Source of the DNA: Pseudomonas sp. Irchel s3b2
Lineage (GTDB): Bacteria; Pseudomonadota; Gammaproteobacteria; Pseudomonadales; Pseudomonadaceae
Direction of reading: 5' to 3'
Assembly: GCF_900187445.1 (NCBI RefSeq)
Contig: NZ_FYEB01000008.1
Location: forward strand, 124,001 to 188,000
DNA: 64,000 nt
The notes under the pieces: generated by a model
Seen by the model: only the letters and a program-made list of their open reading frames with translations
What the model was told of the DNA's origin: nothing
Database searches by the model: none
Shown here: positions 33,725 through 42,158 of the stretch, piece after piece
Numbering within the stretch: position 1 is the first letter of the stretch
Layout of the letters: each line of letters begins with the position of its first letter
Position numbers and translations under genes: made by a program

Positions 33725-36355
33725 TTAGCCGGTATTTCGCAAACCGGCGGCGATCCCCGCCACAGACACCAGTAACGCCTGTTCTACCGGGCTACCCTGG
33801 GCCACATCCTGCTGCCGCGAACGTGCCAACAATTCGGCCTGCAATAGATGCAGCGGGTCGAGATAAGTGTTGCGCAGGCGGATGAATTCAAGGGTGGCTG
33901 GGCTATGTGCCAGTAGCTGCGACTGACCGGTCAACCCCAAGACCACCGCACAGGCCTGCGACAATAGGTCGCGTAAATGCGCACCCAAAGGGAGCAGATC
34001 CGGCTCGACCAGGCGCTCATCGTAAGATTGGGCGATATCGGCGTCGGCCTTGGCCAGCACCATTTCCAGCATATCGATGCGGGTACGGAAGAACGGCCAC
34101 TGCTCGCGCATCTGTCCCAGCAACTCGCCCTCGCCACGCTCCAGCGCCTTGCTCAGCGCCGCTTCCCACCCGAGCCAGGCCGGCAACATCAGGCGCGTCT
34201 GGGTCCAGCCGAAGATCCATGGAATGGCGCGCAGGCTTTCGATCCCGCCCGCGCGGCGCTTGGCCGGGCGGCTGCCCAAAGGCAAACGCCCCAACTCCTG
34301 CTCCGGGGTGGACTGGCGGAAATACTCAACGAACTGCGGATTCTCCCGCACCACGGCGCGGTAAGCCTTGACGCCATCGGCGGCCAATTCGTCCATCAAA
34401 TGGCGCCAGGCAGGTTCAGGAGGAGGCGGCGGCAGCAAGGTCGCTTCCAATACCGCCGCGAGGTACAGATTGAGATTTTGCTCGGCGATGTCCGGCAGGC
34501 CGAATTTGAAACGAATCATTTCCCCCTGCTCGGTGGTGCGGAAACGCCCCGCCACCGACCCCGGCGGCTGCGACAGAATCGCCGCGTGCGCCGGACCACC
34601 ACCGCGGCCCACGGTGCCACCGCGACCGTGGAACAACAGCAGTTCCACTTGCTGTTCGCGACAGATGTCGACCAAACGCTCCTGCGCCCGATATTGCGCC
34701 CAGGCCGCCGCTGTAGTGCCGGCGTCCTTGGCCGAGTCGGAATAACCGATCATCACTTCCTGCGGCCCTTGCAGGCGCGAGCGATAGCCCGGCAGCAGCA
34801 AGAGTTTTTCGATCACCGGGCCGGCGTTATCGAGGTCGGCGAGGGTTTCGAACAGCGGCACCACGCGCATCGGCCGCAATACGCCGGATTCTTTGAGCAG
34901 CAATTGCACGGCGAGCACGTCGGAGGCGGCGCCGGCCATGGAAATCACATACGAGCCGAGGGAAGCCCCCGGCGCCGCGGCGATTTCCCGACACGTCGCC
35001 AGTACTTCGGCGGTGTCGGCAGACGGCTTGAAGTACGCCGGCAGCAACGGGCGGCGATTGTTCAGTTCGCGCATCAGGAAGGCGATGCGCTCTTCCTCGT
35101 TCCAATCCTCATAACGGCCCAGGCCGAGGTAGTCGGTGATTTCGGTCATGGCGGCCGTGTGGCGCGACGAGTCCTGTCGCACATCGAGGCGCACCAGAAA
35201 CAACCCGAACGTCACCGCGCGGCGCAAGCAATCGAGCAACGGGCCGTCGGCGATGACGCCCATGCCGCATTCATGCAGCGAGTGGTAGCACAGCTCCAGT
35301 GGGTCCAACAGGTCACGATTGTTTTGCAGCACATCGGCCGACGCGGGCGTGGTTGCCGTCAGGGATGCGTGGGCCCAATTGCGGGTCGCGCGCAGGCGTT
35401 CACGCAATTGTTTGAGCACTGCGCGGTAAGGTTCGGCGCTGTCGCCGGCCTTGGCTTTCAACTCGTCACTGGCCTGCTGCATCGACAACTCGGCGGCGAG
35501 GTGATCGACATCGCGCAGATACAAATCGGCGGCCATCCAGCGCGCCAGCAGCAACACTTCGCGGGTCACGGCGGCGGTGACGTTGGGATTGCCGTCACGG
35601 TCGCCGCCCATCCACGAAGCAAAGCGAATCGGTGCCGCCTCCAGTGGCAAATGCAGGCCGGTGGCAGCATGTAGGGCCTGATCGGCCTTACGCAGATAGT
35701 TGGGAATCGCCTGCCACAGCGAATGCTCGATCACCGCAAAGCCCCACTTGGCTTCGTCCACTGGCGTCGGGCGGGTGCGGCGGATTTCTTCGGTGTGCCA
35801 GGCTTCGGCGATCAGGCGCTGTAACTTCGTCTTGATCTGCTCGCGCTCGGCGCTGGTCAGGTCACGGTGGTCCTGAGCGGCCAGTTGCGCGGCGATCGCG
35901 TCGTACTTCTGAATCAGCGTGCGACGCGCCACTTCGGTGGGGTGCGCGGTCAATACCAGTTCGATTTCCAGCCGCCCCAACTGCCGGGCGAGGGACTCGG
36001 CGTCATGGCCCGCAGTCAGCAGGCGAGCGAGCAATTCCGGCAACACCCGGGCCTCGAATGGCGCGGGCTGCGACTCTTCGCGGCGGTGAATCAGTTGATA
36101 TTGCTCGGCGATATTGGCCAGGTTGAGGAACTGGTTGAACGCCCGCGCCACCGGCAGCAACTCGTCTTCGCTCAACTGGTTGAGGCTGGCGCTGAGTTCG
36201 GCGTCCATCGAACCGCGACGGTCGGCCTTGGCGCCTTTGCGGATCTGCTCGATCTTGTCGAGAAAGTCGTCCCCGTATTGTTCACGAATGGTGTTGCCCA
36301 ACAACTCACCCAACAGGTGAACGTCCTCGCGCAAGCGTGCATCAATATCGGTCAT
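33725..36355 (-). CDS. ppc: Phosphoenolpyruvate carboxylase
   Basis: This 876-residue enzyme carboxylates PEP to oxaloacetate to refill the TCA cycle. His138 lies in LTAHPTEVARRTL, the same position as in E. coli. The catalytic lysine block GYSDSAKDAGTTAAAWAQYRAQE and the glycine-rich loop FHGRGGTVGRGGGPAHAAI are intact. The C-terminus ends GLRNTG, typical of PEPC. The start is at ATG 36355 (MTDIDARLRED); a codon pair upstream (36361) is less likely. Confidence 0.98.
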   Translation of the reverse strand: MTDIDARLREDVHLLGELLGNTIREQYGDDFLDKIEQIRKGAKADRRGSMDAELSASLNQLSEDELLPVARAFNQFLNLANIAEQYQLIHRREESQPAPFEARVLPELLARLLTAGHDAESLARQLGRLEIELVLTAHPTEVARRTLIQKYDAIAAQLAAQDHRDLTSAEREQIKTKLQRLIAEAWHTEEIRRTRPTPVDEAKWGFAVIEHSLWQAIPNYLRKADQALHAATGLHLPLEAAPIRFASWMGGDRDGNPNVTAAVTREVLLLARWMAADLYLRDVDHLAAELSMQQASDELKAKAGDSAEPYRAVLKQLRERLRATRNWAHASLTATTPASADVLQNNRDLLDPLELCYHSLHECGMGVIADGPLLDCLRRAVTFGLFLVRLDVRQDSSRHTAAMTEITDYLGLGRYEDWNEEERIAFLMRELNNRRPLLPAYFKPSADTAEVLATCREIAAAPGASLGSYVISMAGAASDVLAVQLLLKESGVLRPMRVVPLFETLADLDNAGPVIEKLLLLPGYRSRLQGPQEVMIGYSDSAKDAGTTAAAWAQYRAQERLVDICREQQVELLLFHGRGGTVGRGGGPAHAAILSQPPGSVAGRFRTTEQGEMIRFKFGLPDIAEQNLNLYLAAVLEATLLPPPPPEPAWRHLMDELAADGVKAYRAVVRENPQFVEYFRQSTPEQELGRLPLGSRPAKRRAGGIESLRAIPWIFGWTQTRLMLPAWLGWEAALSKALERGEGELLGQMREQWPFFRTRIDMLEMVLAKADADIAQSYDERLVEPDLLPLGAHLRDLLSQACAVVLGLTGQSQLLAHSPATLEFIRLRNTYLDPLHLLQAELLARSRQQDVAQGSPVEQALLVSVAGIAAGLRNTG

Positions 36356-36404
36356 CAGCAATTCTCCAGCGAAAATCCGGCGGCTATGTTCAATGCCAGC
36401 TTTT

Positions 36405-36472
36405 CGTAGGAGCCAGGCTTGCCGGCGAAGGCGCTCTCAAGGACGCCTTCGCCGGCAAGCCTGGCTCCTACA
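36405..36472. repeat. REPIN upstream of ppc (copy of 30501 unit)
   Basis: The 68 bases from CGTAGGAGCCAGGCTTGCCG to CGGCAAGCCTGGCTCCTACA match 30501-30568 exactly. It sits 50 bp upstream of ppc in the 309-bp divergent region 36356-36664. The rest of that region holds no gene and no clear promoter. Confidence 0.93.
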
Positions 36473-36664
36473 CTGGCATTGGCGGCTATGCTTTGTTGTT
36501 AGAAGCTCTGTCATAGAGAGTGCCGTCGTAAAGCGCTTCTTACAAGCAGACGAAGGGACTTCAACTGAAGCTAGTTTCAACAAAGAAGCCGTACAACGGC
36601 TTGCCGCCGGCCACCGCCGGACACTCACCCGGCCTGCCACGAGCAGGTGCGCAATGAGGTCATC

Positions 36665-37009
36665 ATGAAAATCCGCGAACTCGCCAAGCACTGGGAAGAA
36701 AACGCCAAGGGTCGCCTGACCGACACGGGTTACACAATTCGTCTGGACGTGGAAGCCGCCGCGCGGCTGGCGGCGATTATCGAGATGTACCCCAAGCGGC
36801 ACCCTGAAGAACTGCTTGGCGAGTTGATCGGCGCCGCCCTGGAGGAGCTCGAAGCGAGCTTTCCGTACGTGAAAGGGTCAACGGTGGTGGCCACTGATGA
36901 AGAAGGCGACCCGCTGTACGAAGATGTCGGCCCGACCCCACGTTTTCTCGCCTTGTCCCGTCAGCACTTGCACGATTTGGCGGCCGATAACGACAAGCAA
37001 AAACACTGA
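36665..37009 (+). CDS. Small conserved hypothetical protein
   Basis: This 114-residue protein begins MKIRELAKHWEENAKGRLTDTGYTIRLDVEAAARLAAI. It looks like one compact alpha/beta domain with LGELIGAALEELEASFPYVKG, which resembles a ribbon-helix-helix-like helix pair, although no DNA-binding is shown. Pseudomonas genomes often call it a 'pilin assembly' or 'type 1 pili tip component' protein, but nothing in the sequence supports that. It diverges from ppc. The ATG at 36665 follows AATGAGGTCATC. Confidence 0.75.
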   Translation: MKIRELAKHWEENAKGRLTDTGYTIRLDVEAAARLAAIIEMYPKRHPEELLGELIGAALEELEASFPYVKGSTVVATDEEGDPLYEDVGPTPRFLALSRQHLHDLAADNDKQKH

Positions 37010-37151
37010 CTACCGCGCGCGCTCCCCTTCAAAAAATGTGTATTCCCAGGTTCGCTCAGGGCCGGGAATACCCCTGCACAACCCGAAAGTTCCCGATTTA
37101 GAGCGTTGTCCGTTCGGTCAAAGTTTTTTCGGGCGATAGGCCATCTTCTCT

Positions 37152-37179
37152 GAACTTTTAAAAAACGCCTCGGGTCACA
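37152..37179 (+). promoter_or_regulatory. Candidate AlgU (sigma22) promoter
   Basis: GAACTT at 37152-37157 and TCACA at 37175-37179 are separated by 17 bp, which fits the AlgU consensus GAACTT-N16/17-TCTGA at the -35 and partly at the -10. It lies 104 bp before the first of the two lipoprotein genes. In P. aeruginosa the lptF locus belongs to the AlgU envelope-stress regulon, which supports the call. Confidence 0.5.
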
Positions 37180-37282
37180 CCCAGTAACCACGCCTGGGAC
37201 GGCCGTTTCAAAAACACTCTGGAAATTGAAGGTTGCGGCTCCTTGCCCAGGATGGATTCAGTTGTTTTTCAGGAGTTATCCA

Positions 37283-37696
37283 ATGGAGTTGAAGACCATG
37301 AAGACCAGCACTGCCCCATCCTCGTTCACCCATCTGCGCGGTCTCAAACTGGCTGCCCTGGCCATCGGCAGCAGCTTCGTTCTGGCCGGTTGCGCTGGCA
37401 ATCCGCCGAGCGAGCAATACGCGGTGACCCAATCTGCCGTGAACAACGCCGTAAGCGCCGGCGGTACGGAATTCGCCGCCGTAGAAATGAAGGCCGCTCA
37501 GGACAAGCTCAAACAAGCCGAAATCGCCATGCACGACAAGAAGTATGACGAAGCCAGAATGCTGGCCGAGCAAGCCGAGTGGGACGCCCGTGTCGCCGAG
37601 CGCAAGGCCCAGGCGATGAAAGCCGAACAAGCTGTGAAGGACTCCCAGAAAGGTGTTCAGGAACTGCGTCAGGAAAGTCAGCGCACCGTGCAGTAA
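37283..37696 (+). CDS. DUF4398 lipoprotein
   Basis: This 137-residue lipoprotein has a long n-region, a hydrophobic stretch and the lipobox VLAGC (Cys37). The mature part is a coiled helical DUF4398-like domain, AAVEMKAAQDKLKQAEIAMHDKKYDEARMLAEQAEWDARVAERKA. It probably sits in the outer membrane. The next gene is an OmpA-type lipoprotein 56 bp downstream; the same pair occurs in P. aeruginosa (PA3691-lptF). The start is ATG 37283 with a CAGGAGTTATCC ribosome-binding site. Confidence 0.88.
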   Translation: MELKTMKTSTAPSSFTHLRGLKLAALAIGSSFVLAGCAGNPPSEQYAVTQSAVNNAVSAGGTEFAAVEMKAAQDKLKQAEIAMHDKKYDEARMLAEQAEWDARVAERKAQAMKAEQAVKDSQKGVQELRQESQRTVQ

Positions 37697-37752
37697 GCGC
37701 GCATCCCGATTTTCAGACCTGAAACTCTTATCGATAGAAAGGACGAACCATT

Positions 37753-38541
37753 ATGCGCAAACAATTGATGATCCCCGCCCTCCTGGCCGCAAGTGTTGCA
37801 CTGGCAGCCTGCTCCACACCGCCCAACCCGAACCTGGAGCAAGCCCGTACCAACTACGCCGGCCTGCAAGCCAACCCACAAGCCAGCAAAGTCGCGGCGC
37901 TGGAAACCAAAGACGCCAGCGAATACCTGGACAAGGCCGACAAGGCTTACCTGGACAGGGAAGACCAGGCCAAGGTCGACCAACTGGCTTACCTGACCAA
38001 TCAGCGTGTTGAAGTGGCCAAACAGACCATCGCCCTGCGCACCGCTGAAAACAACCTGAAAAACGCTGCGGCACAACGGGCTCAGGCTCGTCTGGATGCC
38101 CGCGACCAACAGATCAAACAGCTGCAAGACAGCCTGAACGCCAAACAGACCGATCGCGGCACCCTGGTGACCTTCGGTGACGTGCTGTTCGCCACCAACA
38201 AGGCTGACCTGAAGTCCAACGGTTTGGTGAACATCAACAAACTGGCGCAGTTCCTTCAGGAAAATCCGGACCGTAAAGTGATTGTCGAAGGCTACACCGA
38301 CAGCACCGGCACGGCGTCGTACAACCAGTCGCTGTCGGAGCGTCGTGCGACCTCGGTGCAAGTAGCCCTGATCAAGATGGGTGTCGACCCGGCGCGTATC
38401 GTGGCCCAGGGTTATGGCAAGGAATACCCGGTTGCGGAGAACTCCAGTGTTTCGGGCCGCGCGATGAACCGTCGGGTGGAAGTGACCATTTCCAATGACA
38501 ACCAGCCGGTCGTCCCGCGTTCGGCGATCAGCGCCAAGTAA
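37753..38541 (+). CDS. lptF: OmpA-family lipoprotein (LptF-like)
   Basis: This 262-residue lipoprotein has the lipobox ALAAC (Cys20) and an N-terminal helical DUF4398-like repeat (EYLDKADKAYLDREDQAKVDQL) with a coiled-coil. A C-terminal OmpA peptidoglycan-binding domain spans ~140-255, with FATNKADLKSNGLVNINKLA and VEGYTDSTGTASYNQSLSERRA. It likely links the outer membrane to peptidoglycan. P. aeruginosa LptF has this architecture and position and is AlgU-dependent. A terminator follows. Confidence 0.9.
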   Translation: MRKQLMIPALLAASVALAACSTPPNPNLEQARTNYAGLQANPQASKVAALETKDASEYLDKADKAYLDREDQAKVDQLAYLTNQRVEVAKQTIALRTAENNLKNAAAQRAQARLDARDQQIKQLQDSLNAKQTDRGTLVTFGDVLFATNKADLKSNGLVNINKLAQFLQENPDRKVIVEGYTDSTGTASYNQSLSERRATSVQVALIKMGVDPARIVAQGYGKEYPVAENSSVSGRAMNRRVEVTISNDNQPVVPRSAISAK

Positions 38542-38560
38542 GCTGGCCACGCTGAAACTT

Positions 38561-38597
38561 AAAAGCCCCGCCTGAATTGATCAGGCGGGGCTTTTTT
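38561..38597 (+). terminator. Terminator after lptF
   Basis: AAAAGCCCCGCCTGA and TCAGGCGGGGCTTTTTT form a strong stem with an ATTGA loop, starting 20 bases after the stop. It is a classical bidirectional rho-independent terminator. Confidence 0.92.
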
Positions 38598-38643
38598 ATG
38601 GCGTCTGTCCCGCCCTGAATAAGGTTTACACCTGTTTCAGGAC

Positions 38644-38733
38644 TGTAGGAGCGAGGCTTGCCCGCGAAGAACGATGACGCGGTCTAACAGATACACCGAG
38701 TCATCGTTCTTCGCGGGCAAGCCTCGCTCCTAC
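38644..38733. repeat. REPIN downstream of lptF
   Basis: TGTAGGAGCGAGGCTTGCCC plus GCGAAGAACGATGAC pairs with GTCATCGTTCTTCGC plus GGGCAAGCCTCGCTCCTAC. The arms are 37 bp long and nearly identical, so the element would form a long hairpin. It ends 8 bp before the stop end of the minus-strand gene. Confidence 0.92.
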
Positions 38734-38741
38734 GGGGATGT

Positions 38742-39071
38742 TTATTGTTCGAGTTTTTGCGGCGTTTCCTCGCCCATGCAGCGCACGGCTTTTTTCTTGC
38801 TGTTGATCAGCACGCCGGTCAGGCCTTTCTGGTCGGTGTCGAACAGCACCAGCACGCCATCAATGCACTGGGCCACTTGCGGGGCCGGTTCCAGGGAGAC
38901 CTTGTAGTCTTCGCCCGGCACGGTCTTGAGCATGGTGAAGTCGCTGAGCAGCAGCGCATCTTCGGGTTTGGCGAAGTGCAGGTAGCCGTACCACCACAGG
39001 GCGCCAACGGTGCCGAGGATGCTGCAGATACCGGTGATGATCAGCGGGATGGCGTTACGTTCTTCACTCAT
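38742..39071 (-). CDS. Small single-span membrane protein
   Basis: This 109-residue protein begins MSEERNAIPLIITGICSILGTVGALWWYG with one N-terminal membrane span (about 8-28). A compact periplasmic domain follows (SLEPAPQVAQCIDGVLVLFDTDQKG) with two cysteines, Cys69 and Cys98, which may form a disulfide. Its function is unknown. The start codon overlaps the stop of the hydrolase gene (ATGA), so they are coupled. Confidence 0.78.
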   Translation of the reverse strand: MSEERNAIPLIITGICSILGTVGALWWYGYLHFAKPEDALLLSDFTMLKTVPGEDYKVSLEPAPQVAQCIDGVLVLFDTDQKGLTGVLINSKKKAVRCMGEETPQKLEQ

Positions 39072-39982
39072 TGCGGACTCTCTGGTGGTTCATCTTCAGA
39101 ATTCGGGGGTGCCGGGTAATTGGGGATTTCACCCAGGCGGCGCAAGCCATTGAAATGCTGCGGGTCTTCGAGGTAGCGCAGCATGACCTTTCGCCAGACC
39201 GGGTCGGCGAAGGTTTGCACATGTCCGCCACGGGTCAGTTGCAGCACTCGCGGCGGCGGCGCAGCTTGATACAGTCGGATGCCGTTGGAAAGGGGCACCA
39301 GTTGATCATCGATGCTGTGATAGATCAGTTTCGGTACGCCGTTGAGCTGCTTCATGGAATGGATCGCGCTGTCGCCGTCCGGCACCAACCAGGACAACGG
39401 CACCTGGAACGGCCAGGTCATCCACGACGTACTCAAGGCGAAACGGCCGACATCGCGGTAGCTGGCAGGCACGCCATCGAGCACAAACGCCTTGAGTTGC
39501 CGCTGGCGCTCGGGATGTTGGGCCAGGAAATGCACCGCCATCGAACCGCCAAGGCTCTGACCGAGAAGGATCAGCGGCTTGCCCTTGACCTCCGGGGCCT
39601 GGTCGAGCCATTTGAAAGCGGCGTCGATGTCCTGATAGATCGCCGGCAACGCCGGTTTACCTTCGGACCAGCCGTACCCGCGATAGTCCACCAGCAACAC
39701 TTGATAGCCCTGCTCCGGCAACCACCAGCTCCCACCCAAATGCCACGCCAGGTTGCCGCCGTTGCCGTGCAGATGCAGGACGGTGCCTTTGACCTCGACG
39801 CCTTTTTTCGCTGGCAGCCACCAGCCATGCAGCTTGAGGCCGTCGGCGGTGGTCAGGGTGACGTCGCGGTATTCGAGTTTGGCTTTTCCCGGGGTGAACG
39901 GCTGGCCGGGCTCGGGGTAGAACAGCAGCGAGTCGCAACCGCCGAGAGTCAGGAGCAGGCAAAAGATGCTGAGGATTCTCAT
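39068..39982 (-). CDS. Alpha/beta-hydrolase lipoprotein
   Basis: This 304-residue protein has a lipoprotein signal (LLTLGGC, Cys16) and an alpha/beta-hydrolase domain of the YfhR/BEM46 type. LHLHGNGGNLAWH is the oxyanion-hole block, LLGQSLGGSMAVH the nucleophile elbow (GQSLG), and the HVQTF near the end carries the catalytic histidine. SIDDQLVP holds the acid. It is expected at the inner side of the outer membrane. The substrate is unknown. It is the first gene of a coupled pair. Confidence 0.87.
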   Translation of the reverse strand: MRILSIFCLLLTLGGCDSLLFYPEPGQPFTPGKAKLEYRDVTLTTADGLKLHGWWLPAKKGVEVKGTVLHLHGNGGNLAWHLGGSWWLPEQGYQVLLVDYRGYGWSEGKPALPAIYQDIDAAFKWLDQAPEVKGKPLILLGQSLGGSMAVHFLAQHPERQRQLKAFVLDGVPASYRDVGRFALSTSWMTWPFQVPLSWLVPDGDSAIHSMKQLNGVPKLIYHSIDDQLVPLSNGIRLYQAAPPPRVLQLTRGGHVQTFADPVWRKVMLRYLEDPQHFNGLRRLGEIPNYPAPPNSEDEPPESPQ

Positions 39983-40013
39983 CCGGTGAAGCCTCGCAAT
40001 GATGTGTGAAACC

Positions 40014-40117
40014 GATCGTTCCCATGCTCCACGTAGGAATGCATCCCGTGACGCTCTGCGTCACAGAGGACGCAGAGCGTCCATGGCGGCATTCCCACGC
40101 AGAGCGTGGGAACGATC
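40014..40117. repeat. GATCGTTCCCACGC element, copy C
   Basis: This 104-bp copy lies in the gap between the hydrolase and DUF1704 genes, both on the minus strand. Its left arm GATCGTTCCCATGCTCCACG has diverged; the right arm CGCAGAGCGTGGGAACGATC is intact. The internal arms are GACGCTCTGCGTCA and GGACGCAGAGCGTCC. Confidence 0.9.
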
Positions 40118-40129
40118 ATTTCACCAGCC

Positions 40130-41407
40130 TTAAAGGATATTGGAATAATCCGCTTCGATCCGGTCCAGGCTCAGGTGGTTAAGGAAGTTGGAGAAGCACA
40201 TCCAGGCCGACAGCGCGTTCATGTCGCGGAATTGGTCGGGCAGGTACTTGGGCGGCACGACCAGGCCTTCGTCCACCAATTGGCGCAAGGTCCGCATGTC
40301 TTCCAGCGTGGTCTTACCGCAAAACAATAGCGGTATCTGCTCCAATTTGCCTTTACGCACGGCCAACTGAATGTAGTTGTAAACCATGATAAAGCCCTTG
40401 AGGTAGGACAAGTCTTTGGTAAATGGCAGACCGGTCGGCACCGAGCCGCGGAAAACCCGACTGGCATTACCATAGCTTTCGGCCATTTCGAAACCTTGCT
40501 CACAGAAGAAATCGTAGATCTGCAAGAAGTCCGCGCCCTCCTCCACCATATGAATGGCACGGGTGCGGTTGGTCAGTTTGCGCAGGCGGCTCGGGTAGGA
40601 GGCGAAGGTGATGATTTCCATCAGGATCGCCAGGCCTTCCTGGGTCACGGTGGACGATGGCGGGCCTTTGGACAGGAAGGTACAGATCGGCTGATTAAGG
40701 CCGTTGAGCGTGGTGCCCACATGCACCAGCCCTTCGTGGACTTCCAGCGCTCGCACGTCGCGATCGTTGAACATCGCGTCGGCGCGGATCTTGATGTAGT
40801 CAGCGCCGGCTGCGGCATCGGCGACGATCCCGTCGGATTCGAATACCCGAATGGTTTCCTCGTTTTCGCCAAACACCTTGTTCAACCGATGTTGCAGCAG
40901 GTCGACGGCTTCCTTGGCGGTGAGGATTTTCGGTTCGTCCTTGAGGTCGCCACGGCCATCGATGTTGTTCAGGTAATCGGAGAGCATCAGGCCCAGGTCG
41001 GCCAGGGTCGGGTCGCCAGCGTGGAATGCATCGGACGCTGCGCCATACAATTCCTGTGAAATCAGCCCGAAATCCTCGGTGCCGCGCGCTTCGAGCATGC
41101 GCACCACCATCCGGTATTCCTTGCACATGCGGCGCATGATCTGCCCGACCGGGTTGAACTGGCCGAGCTGGCGGGTGATGTCGCGCTCGATGTTCTGGAA
41201 TTCCAGCTTCACTTTGCTGGAATCAAATGCCAGCGGTCGATTGAGGTAATAGTCGCGGTCCACGGCCGGCATTTCCTTGCCCTTGCCTTTGAAGAACCCC
41301 TTGCGAATGCTGTCGTCCCACTTGACCGCATCCAGAACGCGAATCGGCGTCTGCGCCAGCACTATGCGATCGGACAAAATGCGTATCGTCTGCTGGTATT
41401 CGTCCAC
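40130..41407 (-). CDS. DUF1704 (QEGLA) protein with HExxxH metallopeptidase signature
   Basis: This 425-residue protein is of the DUF1704 family, called 'flavohemoglobin expression-modulating QEGLA motif protein' (TIGR02421). The motif is present at QEGLA (256-260). Just before it is HEGLVH (224-229), an HExxxH zinc signature. Eukaryotic DUF1704 members (MATCAP, KIAA0895-type) are tyrosine carboxypeptidases that use HExxxH plus a downstream glutamate. His224, His229 and Glu257 match this layout, so peptidase activity is a reasonable inference. No signal peptide is seen. Translation starts at GTG 41407 (AGGAG upstream). Confidence 0.87.
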   Translation of the reverse strand: MDEYQQTIRILSDRIVLAQTPIRVLDAVKWDDSIRKGFFKGKGKEMPAVDRDYYLNRPLAFDSSKVKLEFQNIERDITRQLGQFNPVGQIMRRMCKEYRMVVRMLEARGTEDFGLISQELYGAASDAFHAGDPTLADLGLMLSDYLNNIDGRGDLKDEPKILTAKEAVDLLQHRLNKVFGENEETIRVFESDGIVADAAAGADYIKIRADAMFNDRDVRALEVHEGLVHVGTTLNGLNQPICTFLSKGPPSSTVTQEGLAILMEIITFASYPSRLRKLTNRTRAIHMVEEGADFLQIYDFFCEQGFEMAESYGNASRVFRGSVPTGLPFTKDLSYLKGFIMVYNYIQLAVRKGKLEQIPLLFCGKTTLEDMRTLRQLVDEGLVVPPKYLPDQFRDMNALSAWMCFSNFLNHLSLDRIEADYSNIL

Positions 41408-41443
41408 CCGAAACTCCTGTAGTAAAACCGTTACGTGCTGGGT

Positions 41444-41998
41444 TTATTTGGTTTTTGCCAGGCGCTGGTAACGCACCGCTTCAACGAAAACATCGGAATT
41501 GGCCGGGTCATCGAGGTAGGCAAACACTTGATCCAGGCTGTTGTTGATCAACACTCCGTCGCCGTCATCGGTCTGGAAACGTTCGCCACTGAGGGCTTCT
41601 TGGCCCATGGCCTGTTTGATCTGCTCGAGGTCGAGGTTGTAGACCACCAGTTCGTGCTTATCGTTGAGCTCGAAACCGGTGATGGTGAAATTCCCGCCGA
41701 ACTGTGCCGGCACCTTCGCCGACAGGTACCAGCGATTGCCATGGCGCGACACGGTGAAGGGATAGGCTTCACGCTCATGGGGCTTGGCCTTGAAGTAGCT
41801 GACCGCCTGATAACGATTGTCGCCGATGCGCGTCAGTTCCAGGTTCATCGGCTCGCCCCAGGCATTGGTGCTCGTCCATTTGCCGAGCAGCCCTTGGGGC
41901 GCGGGCTCGCTGGCGGGCAGCGGCTCCTTGAAAGTCACCAGGCAACCACTGAGCAGCAAGATCGACAAGGCGATCACCATGACGCGCCAGGCTTTCAT
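41444..41998 (-). CDS. Hypothetical lipoprotein
   Basis: This 184-residue lipoprotein has the lipobox LLLSGC (Cys19). The mature domain begins GLLGKWTSTNAWGEPMNLELTRIGDN and looks like a small beta-rich lipocalin-like fold. Its function is unknown. It lies 36 bp upstream of the DUF1704 gene on the same strand, so the two may be co-transcribed. Confidence 0.83.
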   Translation of the reverse strand: MKAWRVMVIALSILLLSGCLVTFKEPLPASEPAPQGLLGKWTSTNAWGEPMNLELTRIGDNRYQAVSYFKAKPHEREAYPFTVSRHGNRWYLSAKVPAQFGGNFTITGFELNDKHELVVYNLDLEQIKQAMGQEALSGERFQTDDGDGVLINNSLDQVFAYLDDPANSDVFVEAVRYQRLAKTK

Positions 41999-42037
41999 TC
42001 AACACTCCCTATCGATACACGATGACTTTTACGCGTT

Positions 42038-42147
42038 GATCGTTCCCACGCTCTGCGTGGGAATGCATCCGGTGACGCTCTGCGTCACGTCGGCAAGGGA
42101 CGCGGAGCGTCCCGGGCGGCATTCCCACGCAGAGCGTGGGAACGTTC
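42038..42147. repeat. GATCGTTCCCACGC element, copy D
   Basis: This 110-bp copy lies between the lipoprotein and TetR genes, both on the minus strand. It runs from GATCGTTCCCACGCTCTGCG to CGCAGAGCGTGGGAACGTTC. The last base triplet differs from the other copies (GTTC instead of GATC). Inner arms GACGCTCTGCGTCA and GGACGCGGAGCGTCC are present. Confidence 0.9.
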
Positions 42148-42158
42148 GGAGTACCGGG

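Noticed and set aside
33977..35674. 565-codon plus-strand frame opposite ppc
   Set aside because: Antisense to a fully intact PEP carboxylase, rich in Arg, Gln and His, with no domain that I can recognise.
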